From the NCBI RefSeq assembly GCF_000373925.1, contig NZ_KB892746.1:124001-188000 (forward strand): a stretch of 64,000 nucleotides of DNA, in the 5' to 3' direction. Source of the DNA: Actinopolymorpha alba DSM 45243 (GTDB lineage: Bacteria > Actinomycetota > Actinomycetes > Propionibacteriales > Actinopolymorphaceae). The stretch's first letter is position 1. The number at the start of each line of letters is the position of its first letter. The notes under the pieces were generated by a model that saw only the letters and a program-made list of their open reading frames with translations, did not search any database and was not told the DNA's origin. Position numbers and translations under genes: made by a program. Positions 8,786 to 16,942 of the stretch are shown here, one piece after another.

Positions 8786-9726
8786 CTACTCCACGGCGAA
8801 GGTCGATCCAGACCCGACGATCGATCCGGGCCCGGCGTTCGCTCCAGGCCAGGCGCGAGGCCAGGTGGTTTTATCTCATGGTCTCGCCCTGGCTGGTCGG
8901 CTTCGTGGTCTTTCTCGCGGGACCCATGATCGCGTCGCTGTATTTCAGCTTCACCGACTACGCCCTGCTGACGCCGCCCGTGTGGACCGGCCTGGACAAC
9001 TACATCCGGATGTTCACCGCGGACCCGGTGTTCTGGAAGGTCCTTGGCAACACGACCTACTACACGGTCATCTCCGTCGGTGTGTCGACCATCGTGTCGA
9101 TCGCTCTGGCCGCGTTGCTGAACAAACCACTGGCGGGCATGCGGATCTATCGCACCATCGTCTACCTTCCGGCGTTGGTGCCGCTCGTGGCGAGTGCGAT
9201 GCTCTTCGCCTGGGTGCTCGCGCCAGACGCCGGCCTGATCAACCGCGCGCTCGGGGTGCTCGGAATCACCGGTCCGGACTGGCTCCGCGAAGAGGCGTGG
9301 GTGATTCCGGCCCTCATTCTGCTGTCACTATGGGGAGTAGGTACCGGTGTCGTCCTGCTGCTCGCGAGCATGCGCGGGGTCCCGAAGGAGCTCCTGGAGG
9401 CCGCGGTGATCGACGGGGCGAACCCGCGCCAGAGGTTCTTCCAGATCGTCCTTCCGATGCTGTCGCCGGTCATCCTCTTCAATGTGGTGATGGGATTGAT
9501 CGGATCGTTCCAGGTCTTCGGTCAGGTCTATATCCTCACCGGCGGTGGTCCCAACAATGCCAGCCAGATGCTCGTCCCGTATTTGTTCGAAGAAGGGTTC
9601 AAGAACTACCGGATGGGATATGCCTCCGGCCTGTCCTGGGTGCTCTTCGCGGTGATCATGATCTGTACGGCGATCGCGTTCCGTACCTCATCCCGCTGGG
9701 TCTTCTACGAGACGGAGGTCCGCTAG
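8782..9726 (+). CDS. carbohydrate ABC transporter permease (MalF/UgpA type)
   Basis: The 314-residue product has six predicted membrane helices beginning at FYLMVSPWLVGFVVFL (about residue 30) and the binding-protein-dependent transport loop EAAVIDGANPRQRFFQIVLP, which contacts the ATPase. It starts at the GTG at 8782, overlapping the lipoprotein stop. The N-terminus is unusually rich in repeated arginine codons (RRRSIQTRRSIRARRSLQAR), giving a basic cytoplasmic leader of about 25 residues. It pairs with the next permease to form the membrane channel. Confidence 0.92.
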   Translation: MTTPRRRSIQTRRSIRARRSLQARREARWFYLMVSPWLVGFVVFLAGPMIASLYFSFTDYALLTPPVWTGLDNYIRMFTADPVFWKVLGNTTYYTVISVGVSTIVSIALAALLNKPLAGMRIYRTIVYLPALVPLVASAMLFAWVLAPDAGLINRALGVLGITGPDWLREEAWVIPALILLSLWGVGTGVVLLLASMRGVPKELLEAAVIDGANPRQRFFQIVLPMLSPVILFNVVMGLIGSFQVFGQVYILTGGGPNNASQMLVPYLFEEGFKNYRMGYASGLSWVLFAVIMICTAIAFRTSSRWVFYETEVR

Positions 9727-10643
9727 TGAGTGCGTCGGTCACGGGCGGTCCCGCCGTCACGGGGCGGCGAAGTGAGCGGGAGACGGTCGCCGTCGGCACC
9801 TTCCGTCGCAGGGACGCCGTGTGGTCCTACTCCGTGCTGACAGTGGTGTCGGCGGTGCTCGCGGCGCCGTTCGTCTTCATGGTGTCGATCGCGCTGTCGA
9901 GTGATGCCACGGTCCAGAAGGCCGCGTTCACGTTGTTTCCAAAGGAGTTTCATTTCGACAACTTCGTCCGGGTGATGACCTCGGACGCGCAGATGGCCAC
10001 CTGGATCCTCAACAGCCTGATCATCGTGACCTTCGCCTGTCTTGGCCAGGTGTTCGTCAGCGCGATGGTGGCGTACGCGTTCGCCCGGCTGCGGGCACCC
10101 GGAAAGGCCATACTGTTCACCATCCTGCTGAGCACGATGATGGTGCCGGCCGAAGTCACGATCATTCCGCAGTTCGTGTTGTTCCGGGAGTTCGGATGGA
10201 TCGACACGCTGTTGCCGCTGATCGTGCCGCACCTTTTCGGAGGGGCGTACAACATCTTCCTGATGCGGCAGTTCATCACCCGGATACCCCGCGAATTGGA
10301 CGAGGCCGCGCAGGTGGACGGGCTCGGCCATTTCGGGGTCTTCGCCCAGATCGTGCTGCCGTTGATGAAACCGGTGCTGGTGGCGGTGGGGGTGTTCAGC
10401 TTTTCGTGGGCGTGGGGATGGTTCTTCGGGCCGCTGATTTATCTCAACACCCAGAGCAAGTATCCGCTCGCGCTCGGCGTGCAGTTCCTCTCGGGGACGA
10501 GTACGAACGCGCAGACGCCGCCGTACAACCTGGTCATGGTGGGCGCGCTCTTCCTCACGCTGCCCATGGTGATCGTTTACTTCTTCAGCCAGCGCTACAT
10601 CTACCAGGTCAACCTCGGCACCGGCAGCGCCGGAATCCGCTGA
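9726..10643 (+). CDS. carbohydrate ABC transporter permease (MalG/UgpE type)
   Basis: This 305-residue inner-membrane permease is the second channel subunit. The EAA loop reads ELDEAAQVDGLGHFGVFAQI, and several hydrophobic helices follow the pattern of the MalG group, including the short periplasmic stretch KEFHFDNFVRV after helix 1. The GTG start at 9726 shares one base with the stop of the previous gene, so the two permeases are coupled. The C-terminus FFSQRYIYQVNLGTGSAGIR is slightly longer than usual. The next gene, a PhyH-like dioxygenase, follows after 106 bases and probably belongs to the same unit. Confidence 0.92.
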   Translation: MSASVTGGPAVTGRRSERETVAVGTFRRRDAVWSYSVLTVVSAVLAAPFVFMVSIALSSDATVQKAAFTLFPKEFHFDNFVRVMTSDAQMATWILNSLIIVTFACLGQVFVSAMVAYAFARLRAPGKAILFTILLSTMMVPAEVTIIPQFVLFREFGWIDTLLPLIVPHLFGGAYNIFLMRQFITRIPRELDEAAQVDGLGHFGVFAQIVLPLMKPVLVAVGVFSFSWAWGWFFGPLIYLNTQSKYPLALGVQFLSGTSTNAQTPPYNLVMVGALFLTLPMVIVYFFSQRYIYQVNLGTGSAGIR

Positions 10644-10749
10644 GCCGCCGACCTGAACGTGCCTTGACAAGGGCGCGACTCCGGGACACGTTTCTCACGA
10701 GGCGTACGCCGGACCGGCGGCTGTCCAGGCACGGGATGGGGCGAGAAGG

Positions 10750-11538
10750 ATGCTGACTGAGGAACAGGTGAAGCGGTTTCACGCCGATGGGTTCGTCAAG
10801 GGCGGCCGGGTGCTCACCGACGACGAGGTGGATGAGCTCCGTGCCGAGATGGTGCGGGTGATCGACGAGCGTGATCGTAAGGACCAACCGCAACCCGTTC
10901 ACCTCGCGAATCTCGGCACGGACGAGCGTCCGATCTGGCAGATCGTGAACATCTGGCAGGCCAGCGAGCCGTTCGCCAGCCTGACCCGGAATTCCCGAAT
11001 CACCGAGGAACTCGCCCAGCTCACCGAAGCGAACTCGCTGCGAATGTGGCACGACCAGATTCAGTACAAGCCGGCCGCCCAGGGCGGGCTGCTGCACTGG
11101 CATCAGGACGCACCCCTGTGGCCGATCCTGACCCCGATGACCCAGGTGACCGCGTGGGTCGCTCTGGACGACGTGGACGAGAGTAACGGCTGCATGAGCA
11201 TGGTGCGCGGCTCGCACCTGTGGGGCGACCAGATCGCGTACCTCCACAGCATCGAGGGGGAGCCGGAGCTCCCCGACACCTTCGACGGGCATCCGGTCGA
11301 GGTGGTCATGCGGCCGGTGGCCAAGGGTGAGGTGCACTACCACCACTCGCTGACCTGGCACGGCTCGCACGCCAACCTGAGCACCCGGCCGCGGCGGGCC
11401 ATCGCGCTGCACGTCATGGGTGACGACACGAGGTATGTCGCGAGTGGTGAGCATGTGATGAAGGAGTTCGTGACGGTCGGCGACGGCGAGCCGATGACGG
11501 ATGAGGCGTTCCCGGTTGTGTGGCAGGGCGCCGTCTGA
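10750..11538 (+). CDS. phytanoyl-CoA dioxygenase (PhyH) family protein
   Basis: The 262-residue protein is an Fe(II)/2-oxoglutarate-dependent oxygenase. LLHWHQDAPLWP carries the H-x-D iron ligands (about residues 117-119), HYHHSLTWHGSHANLS the distal histidine, and TRPRRA the arginine that binds 2-oxoglutarate. GRGEGAGAAGG-like purine-rich sequence (gggatggggcgagaagg) precedes the ATG. It lies directly downstream of a sugar importer, a frequent setting for PhyH proteins in actinobacteria, suggesting oxidation of a carbohydrate or polyol substrate rather than phytanoyl-CoA. It is intact, unlike its distant paralogue at 5422. Confidence 0.88.
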   Translation: MLTEEQVKRFHADGFVKGGRVLTDDEVDELRAEMVRVIDERDRKDQPQPVHLANLGTDERPIWQIVNIWQASEPFASLTRNSRITEELAQLTEANSLRMWHDQIQYKPAAQGGLLHWHQDAPLWPILTPMTQVTAWVALDDVDESNGCMSMVRGSHLWGDQIAYLHSIEGEPELPDTFDGHPVEVVMRPVAKGEVHYHHSLTWHGSHANLSTRPRRAIALHVMGDDTRYVASGEHVMKEFVTVGDGEPMTDEAFPVVWQGAV

Positions 11539-11553
11539 GGGGTCGGCGACCTT

Positions 11554-11587
11554 GATCCGGGGCCGGTGGAATGCCGGCCCCCGGATC
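11554..11587. terminator. bidirectional terminator hairpin
   Basis: Arms GATCCGGGGCCGG and CCGGCCCCCGGATC pair around a seven-base loop (tggaatg) between two convergent genes, 15 bases after the dioxygenase stop and just before the esterase stop. There is no T-run, as is common in high-GC actinobacteria. Confidence 0.75.
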
Positions 11588-11589
11588 TC

Positions 11590-12813
11590 CTACGCGCAGG
11601 TCGTGGTGTCGGGCGTACAGAACCTCACCTCCGGATAGCGTGCCGACGGCCCGCGCAACAGGGGCTGCCGCTTGTCACGCAGATGCAGGTCGAAGAAGGC
11701 GCGGACGTACCGTCGGGTGATCTCAACGGAGCGGGGCCCGGCCAGTTCGCTACCGAGGTCGACTCCGATCTGCTGAGTGAGCAGGTCATAGTCGGTGAAT
11801 GACGCGTGCACCGATCCGGCCACCACCAGCCAGCGTTTCCACCCTGTCAGGCGTTTCCAGTCGCGCTCCCACGTGGGATCGAAGCCAGCTGGACCGTGCG
11901 CTTCCTGGCCCAGGAACAGAACCGGTCGCGACAGGCCGGGTTCTGGGATCGGTGCGAACATCGTGCCGTCCATGTTGATCCCGGCGCGCACCCGAGAATC
12001 CCGCAGCATGGTTTCGGCGACGCTCGCGCCTCCGATTGAGCTACCTGCCATCGCGATCCGGGACGGATCGATCAGGCTGGCGCCCTGCCACTTCGGGTGT
12101 GCGCCGGTGAGTTCGTCGAGTACGAAGGAGATATCGGCCGCGCGGCCTTTCACCACCTTCGTACCGAACTCATCGCCGCCCTCACCGGGCACCTCACAAG
12201 CCGCGCAGGTGGCGACCCGTCCATCGGGAAAGGTCGTCGCGAAACTCTCGTACGTATGGTCAATGCCGACCACGACGTACCCCCTGCTGGCCAGGTCTTC
12301 GGCCAGAGCCGTGAGTGAACTCCTGGGCCAGGTGAAGCCGGGGGAGAGCACCGCCAGGGGCAGGCTGCGTTTTCCTCCTGCTGGTTTCGCGTCGTTGTAG
12401 GCGTTGGTCCGCGTCCCGCTCAGCACCTCAGGTGGTACGCCGGTGACCCCTGCTCCTGCCATGAGGAGTTCTGATTCCTTGGGCGTCATATACGGCGCGG
12501 GCCGCTCTGCTCGAGATCGCGCCGGATACCACAGGGAGACCATCAACTCCCTCGCCTCCGCCTCGGGCACCCAGGGATCTGGGCGAGAGGTGTCTTTCAG
12601 GTGCAGCGAGGTCGTCCCAACGAGGTGGGCTCCGGTTGGCTTCGGCAGGTACGGCGTGGCGGTCGCTGTCCTGTGGGTTTCGACCACAGGACCGGCGGAG
12701 GCAGGCGTACCTGCGAGAGTAAGCAACCCTGCCGCGACGACCGTGGCCAATGTGCCGAGACGCCTGCGGCTACGGAATTGGGTGCGCCGGGAATGCTGGC
12801 GACCAGGAAGCAT
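11590..12813 (-). CDS. secreted alpha/beta-hydrolase, PAF-acetylhydrolase-like
   Basis: The 407-residue product has a signal peptide (about 15-42; LGTLATVVAAGLLTLAGTPASA) and an alpha/beta-hydrolase core. The nucleophile elbow is GSSIGG with Ser at about 259, the acid is probably the Asp of NMDGTMF, and the base is the His of AGSVHASF (about 336). The order and the SLWYPARS strand match the platelet-activating-factor acetylhydrolase/chlorophyllase-like group, and two C-terminal cysteines may form a disulphide. The ATG at 12813 overlaps the stop of the permease gene, so it is translated with the ABC exporter. It may be exported by TAT/Sec while the exporter handles a related small molecule; the true substrate is unknown. 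Confidence 0.85.
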   Translation of the reverse strand: MLPGRQHSRRTQFRSRRRLGTLATVVAAGLLTLAGTPASAGPVVETHRTATATPYLPKPTGAHLVGTTSLHLKDTSRPDPWVPEAEARELMVSLWYPARSRAERPAPYMTPKESELLMAGAGVTGVPPEVLSGTRTNAYNDAKPAGGKRSLPLAVLSPGFTWPRSSLTALAEDLASRGYVVVGIDHTYESFATTFPDGRVATCAACEVPGEGGDEFGTKVVKGRAADISFVLDELTGAHPKWQGASLIDPSRIAMAGSSIGGASVAETMLRDSRVRAGINMDGTMFAPIPEPGLSRPVLFLGQEAHGPAGFDPTWERDWKRLTGWKRWLVVAGSVHASFTDYDLLTQQIGVDLGSELAGPRSVEITRRYVRAFFDLHLRDKRQPLLRGPSARYPEVRFCTPDTTTCA

Positions 12814-13799
12814 CAGATTCTTTCCTTTCTCAAGAGCAACCACGCGCAGAAGCCGGCCAGTGCCGCCGCGAGGGCGAGATAGATCGCCAGCTCGAGCCAC
12901 TGGATCGTCCAGAAGCGATCAGCTGGTTGATACGACACCAGCTGCTGGTAGCCGAGCTGGTCGAGTTTGTTAACGCACGCCCGCTGTGCCGCCCCCTGCC
13001 CGAGACAGTCAGTGACCCACGACGGCGCCGCGACCGGTTGACCGGCGGCATTGACCGTCTGCTGAGCGGTAACCCACGCGCCTGGCTGGTCGAGCGTGAG
13101 ATGGACACGCTCGCCGTCCCACCTCCTGAGGTTCTCAGCGGTAATCGGCGTGGTCACCTGCTCAGGGGTCACGAGAGCTGGCCGTACCCAGATCGGCATG
13201 GCGATCTGGACCGCAAGGAAGACAGCGAGGCTGAGGATCATTGCTGGCAAGGTCCGCCGGACGAGAACCCCCATGGTGACGCCCACGATGAAGGCGAAGG
13301 CAGCGTGCCCAAGGGGAGCGACGCCGCGCGCGTCGAAGATCACCGGTGAAAGCCGCGGGAAATAGAAGCCCGCGAGAACGCTGGTGGCATCGGCGGCCGT
13401 GTCGATGGGGCTCGCCCACCAGGCCACCGCGAGGCTGAGTATTCCCGCGACGGTCATGGCGGCAAGGCCGGTGAGCCCGAGTTTGATGACCAGCCAGCAG
13501 ATGCGGGTGACGCTCTGGCTCCACACCAGCCGATGCGTACCGGCGTCCAGTTCGCGGGTGATCAGCGGCGCGCCCCAGAACATGCCGATGATCGCGGGTA
13601 CGACCATCACGGCCAGGGCACCGATCAGGTAGAGGCTGCTGTTGGCACCGGAGAGCTGGGGCAGAAAGTCGGCGCCGTCGCGGTCGTACTCGTCCCGCAG
13701 CTGTGTGCCGGTGATCGCAAGGACCGCGGCGAAAGCGGCGAGCGGGACCACCATCGCCGCCGCCTGGGCGCGAAACTGGCGCCACGTCAACCAGATCAT
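12813..13799 (-). CDS. ABC-2 type transporter permease
   Basis: This 328-residue membrane protein has about six hydrophobic segments and the characteristic opening MIWLTWRQFRAQ of actinobacterial ABC-2 permeases. A large extracellular loop (about residues 215-285, with cysteines in DCLGQGAAQRACVNKL) separates the last two helices. It overlaps the ATPase gene upstream by four bases and the hydrolase downstream by one, giving a tight three-gene operon. Such two-component systems commonly export antibiotics, lipids or signalling peptides; nothing here identifies the cargo. Confidence 0.87.
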   Translation of the reverse strand: MIWLTWRQFRAQAAAMVVPLAAFAAVLAITGTQLRDEYDRDGADFLPQLSGANSSLYLIGALAVMVVPAIIGMFWGAPLITRELDAGTHRLVWSQSVTRICWLVIKLGLTGLAAMTVAGILSLAVAWWASPIDTAADATSVLAGFYFPRLSPVIFDARGVAPLGHAAFAFIVGVTMGVLVRRTLPAMILSLAVFLAVQIAMPIWVRPALVTPEQVTTPITAENLRRWDGERVHLTLDQPGAWVTAQQTVNAAGQPVAAPSWVTDCLGQGAAQRACVNKLDQLGYQQLVSYQPADRFWTIQWLELAIYLALAAALAGFCAWLLLRKERI

Positions 13800-14545
13800 C
13801 GAACGGCCTCCGGAGTCGGTCGTACCTCAGTTGCGACGGGTCGACTCAGGTACGCCAGGACGAGGTCCTCCAGACCTTGTTGGTGGGTGGCCAGCAGCGT
13901 GTCGATCTCGCCGGCCAGCTGGACGCGGGAGGCGGCCAGCACGATCAGGTAGTCGCAGGCGCGTTCCAGGTCGGACACCAGGTGGGAGGAAAGGATGACG
14001 CTGAGCTCGTGCTCGGCGACGGATTCCATCAGGTCCCCCATGAAGTCGCGCCTCGCCAACGGGTCAAGGGCAGCGACCGGCTCATCCAGGATGAGTAGCT
14101 GAGGTCGTTTGGCGATGCCCAGAGTGAGGGCGAGTTGGGCACGCTGGCCGCCGGAAAGTTTCCCGGCGCGTTGGGTTTGATCGAGGCCGAGTCGCTTGAT
14201 CCGGCGTTCGGCCAGGGCGTTGTCCCACCTCGGGTTGAGGCGGGCGCCGAGTTGAAGGTGCTCGGCGACGGTCAGCCCGGGGTAGGTCGGAGTGTCCTGC
14301 GCGACGAAGCCGACCCTGGCCAGCTGCGCCGGGCCGCTGGCCGGCCGACCGCCGCACACCTCGATCGTGCCGGAGGTGGGTGTCAGCATGCCCGACGCCA
14401 GGTTCAGCAGCGTGGACTTGCCGGCTCCATTGGGTCCGACGAGCGCGACGATCCGCCCGGCCGGAATCTCCAGCGTGCAGTTCGCCAGCGCCCAACGTCG
14501 TCGATATCTCTTGCCCAGTTCGTGGGCTCGCACGATAGGTGGCAT
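13796..14545 (-). CDS. ABC transporter ATP-binding protein
   Basis: The 249-residue ATPase energises the adjacent ABC-2 permease. Walker A is GPNGAGKST (37-45), the signature is KLSGGQRAQLAL, Walker B is LLILDEPVAALDP, and the switch histidine is in ILSSHLVSDLE. I chose the ATG at 14545 (MPPIVRAHELGKRYRRRWAL) over the upstream start at 14581, because family members begin at this point. It is the first gene of the operon; no GntR/YtrA-type regulator is attached, although such regulators often precede this transporter type. Confidence 0.9.
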   Translation of the reverse strand: MPPIVRAHELGKRYRRRWALANCTLEIPAGRIVALVGPNGAGKSTLLNLASGMLTPTSGTIEVCGGRPASGPAQLARVGFVAQDTPTYPGLTVAEHLQLGARLNPRWDNALAERRIKRLGLDQTQRAGKLSGGQRAQLALTLGIAKRPQLLILDEPVAALDPLARRDFMGDLMESVAEHELSVILSSHLVSDLERACDYLIVLAASRVQLAGEIDTLLATHQQGLEDLVLAYLSRPVATEVRPTPEAVR

Positions 14546-14710
14546 GGCTTCAGCCTGCGGGCGCCGGCACGGTGCGACCATCGATCGAAAGCACGGTTCA
14601 GGCAGGAGAGGGCCGTACTTTCGGCTGGTTCACCTGGGCGTGATGGTTGGCGTGTGAGGTCCGGCAATCTGCGGGTGCGGCAGCTTCGTAATGGCGGGTC
14701 GCCTCAGGAT

Positions 14711-14752
14711 CGTGGAGATTCGGGGGTGCTATGACCCCCTGGAGTTTCCACG
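14711..14752. repeat. dispersed hairpin repeat, copy A
   Basis: An imperfect palindrome with the loop gctatg between GGGGGT and ACCCCC and outer arms CGTGGA/TCCACG. A related hairpin with the same GGGGTGCTATGACCCCCT core lies at 32783-32831, followed in both cases by similar bases (tctt.ctga.gt.c.gc). It sits between the VOC gene 3' end and the ABC operon promoter, so it may terminate transcription, but the shared core and flank point to a mobile or repetitive element. Confidence 0.8.
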
Positions 14753-14808
14753 GTCTTCTGAAGTGCCGCGGGCGTGAGGCGGCTCGGGCCCTCGTTGCGC
14801 CGAGTTGT

Positions 14809-14997
14809 CACCAAGCAAGGCGAATTCAGTGCGCTTCGTGGGGAGATGCCGCGTGAGGTGGCGGCTGTCTCGAATGGCGTACACCCGGTTGTATCGGATA
14901 GTGAGAAGCCAGGCTTGTGTCTCACATTTTGTACACCCTTTGGCAGACCTCACGCGGCAAGTCCCCACCTCACTAGGCGAACTTGTCTTGCCTGGTG
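14809..14997. repeat. large inverted-repeat element without genes
   Basis: Two arms of about 50 bases (14809-14859 and 14947-14997) are inverted copies; the best part, 14838-14859 against 14947-14968, matches at 20 of 22 bases. Further inverted matches lie around them, for example GTGTCTCACATTTTGTAC near 14915 against GTACACAATGTGAGACAC near 15030. The right arm resembles the sequence at 21760-21790. The 14546-15101 gap holds this element and the 14711 hairpin and no convincing gene; it looks like a MITE- or REP-type repeat. Confidence 0.7.
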
Positions 14998-15101
14998 GGA
15001 ACATGCCCCGCCTCGTACCGGATAAGGCGTACACAATGTGAGACACCGCCCGCGTCATCTCGACCCGTGAGACAACGGGTCTTCCGCGGCGAGGGATCGC
15101 G

Positions 15102-15527
15102 TTAGGTGAGAGCGGCTGGACGGGGCCGCCGGCTCTGCCAGTACGAGACCGGTGGCTGCAGGATGCAGAACTCGTTACCGTCCGGATCGGCGAGCACGTG
15201 CCAGCGCCAGCCGTCTTCGCTGATCGGATCCGCGGTCACCACGGTCGCGCCCAAGCTCACGACCCGCTCGACCTCCGGCGCGAGATCACGGGTCCGCAGG
15301 TCCAGGTGGAGCCGGTTCTTGGTGTGCTTCTGGTCCGTGACACGTTGCAGGAGAACCTCGCACCCGTTGGCATCGGCGGGAATCAGGCTCAGATACCGGC
15401 CGCCCGCCGGCCCTTCCCGGACGTACCCGAGCACCTCCGTCCAGAAGGCCGCCGAGCGTTCGAGATCAAGGCAGTCGATCACCAGGACAAGATCGCCATG
15501 TAGGTAGCGGTGCGAAGTATGACGCAT
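15102..15527 (-). CDS. VOC (glyoxalase/bleomycin-resistance) family protein
   Basis: A 141-residue protein with the paired beta-alpha-beta-beta-beta modules of the vicinal oxygen chelate superfamily: DLVLVIDCLDLERSAAFWTEVLGY opens the first module, and VLADPDGNEFCILQPP is the classic closing strand with the metal-ligand Glu position. The start is the ATG at 15527 (MRHTSHRYLHGDL) rather than the earlier in-frame start at 15578, because homologous sequence begins there. It is divergent from the LigD-type gene. Proteins of this short type are diverse, and no substrate can be assigned. Confidence 0.85.
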   Translation of the reverse strand: MRHTSHRYLHGDLVLVIDCLDLERSAAFWTEVLGYVREGPAGGRYLSLIPADANGCEVLLQRVTDQKHTKNRLHLDLRTRDLAPEVERVVSLGATVVTADPISEDGWRWHVLADPDGNEFCILQPPVSYWQSRRPRPAALT

Positions 15528-15657
15528 GCCCGCACACTTCCAGCCGCACGAACAAGCCTCAAGTACGAGCACAAGCACGAGCGCAGGTACGGGCCCGGAT
15601 CACAGCGGCGTCGCGCGGGACCCCAGGATCAGCCGCGCGGCGTCCTATCGTGAGGGC

Positions 15658-16884
15658 ATGCCGAAGTCGCAGGTCCTCGAGGTCGCCGGTCGTGAGGTGA
15701 CGATCACAAACCCCGACAAGCTGGTCTTTCCGGCCGACGGCTACACCAAGCTGGATCTCGTTCGCTACTACCTGGGTGTCGCCGAGGGGGCACTGCGCGG
15801 CATCGCTGGCCGGCCGATGATCCTCAAACGCTTCGTAAAAGGTATCGACGAGGAGGCGTTCTTCCAGAAGCGCGCGCCCTCCAAGCGGCCGGACTGGATC
15901 GAGGTGGCCGAGCTCCGGTACGCCTCAGGCCGCTCGGCCGAGGAGGTCGTCGTACGCGACGCGGCCGGCGTGGCCTGGGTGGTCAACCTCGGCTGCATCG
16001 ACCTCAACCCGCATCCGGTCCTCGCCGAGGACCTCGACCATCCCGACGAGTTGCGGATCGACCTCGACCCGGTTCCCGGCATCGAGTGGAAGCAGATCGT
16101 CGAGGTCGCCCTCGTGGCGAAGGGTGTGCTCGAGGACCATGGCCTGACCGCGTGGCCCAAGACCTCAGGCTCCCGAGGGTTCCACATCTACACCCGGATC
16201 GAGCCGCACTGGTCGTTCCGCGACGTACGCCTGGCCGCCGAGACGGTCGCCCGCGAGGTCGAGAACCGCGCGCCCGACCTGGCCACCAGCAAGTGGTGGA
16301 AGGAGGAACGCCAGGGCGTCTTCGTCGACTTCAACCAGAACGCCAAGGACCGCACCATCGCCTCGGCCTATTCGGTCCGGCCCACTCCCGACGCGCGGGT
16401 CTCCACGCCTCTGACCTGGGCGGAGGTGCCGGACTGCGACCCGCAGGCGTTCACCCTCGCAGCGGTGCGCGAGCGGTACGCCGCGCTCGGTGATCCCTGG
16501 GCCGGTATCGAGACGTCTTCGGGAAGCCTGGACGCGTTGCTCGACCTCGCCCAGCGCCTCGGTCCTGCGGAGAAGCCGCCGAAGGGCGCCAACCGCACCG
16601 GCCGCCGCGAGTCCACCATGCCGCTGATCGAGATCGCGCGGGCGAAGACCAAGCCGGAGGCGATGGCTGGGCTGGAGCGCTGGAAGGCCCGGCACCCGTC
16701 TGTGGTGGGCCATCTCCACCCGGCCGACACGCTGGTGGACGGGATGCGGGGGAGGAGTTCGGTCTGGTACCGCATCCGCGTCAACCTCCAGCATGTGCCC
16801 GAGGCCGAGCGTCCGCCGCAGGAGCCGCTGGAGGTCGACTACGACCCGTGGGCGGACCTGCCGGGGGCGCGCGAGGGCGGCTAG
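15658..16884 (+). CDS. LigD-type DNA primase/polymerase-domain protein
   Basis: The 408-residue protein is a stand-alone polymerase/primase domain of the bacterial non-homologous end-joining LigD family: TNPDKLVFPADGYTKLDLVRYY opens it, LRIDLDPVPG gives the catalytic D-x-D, and TSGSRGFHIYTRI the conserved S-G-x-x-G-x-H loop; DFNQNAKDRTIASAYSVR is the family's C-terminal motif. There is no ligase or phosphoesterase domain. The extra ~100 C-terminal residues (RRESTMPLIEIARAKTKPEAM, HPADTLVDGMRGRSSVWYRI) match a Ku-independent LigD-Pol extension seen in actinobacteria. The ATG at 15658 is chosen over the 15526 frame start, which has a low-complexity leader. No Ku gene is in the window. Confidence 0.9.
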   Translation: MPKSQVLEVAGREVTITNPDKLVFPADGYTKLDLVRYYLGVAEGALRGIAGRPMILKRFVKGIDEEAFFQKRAPSKRPDWIEVAELRYASGRSAEEVVVRDAAGVAWVVNLGCIDLNPHPVLAEDLDHPDELRIDLDPVPGIEWKQIVEVALVAKGVLEDHGLTAWPKTSGSRGFHIYTRIEPHWSFRDVRLAAETVAREVENRAPDLATSKWWKEERQGVFVDFNQNAKDRTIASAYSVRPTPDARVSTPLTWAEVPDCDPQAFTLAAVRERYAALGDPWAGIETSSGSLDALLDLAQRLGPAEKPPKGANRTGRRESTMPLIEIARAKTKPEAMAGLERWKARHPSVVGHLHPADTLVDGMRGRSSVWYRIRVNLQHVPEAERPPQEPLEVDYDPWADLPGAREGG

Positions 16885-16942
16885 TGTCCGCAGGACGTCA
16901 TGTGGGTGGACCCGCGCGCGCCGTTCGACGACGATCAACGGC

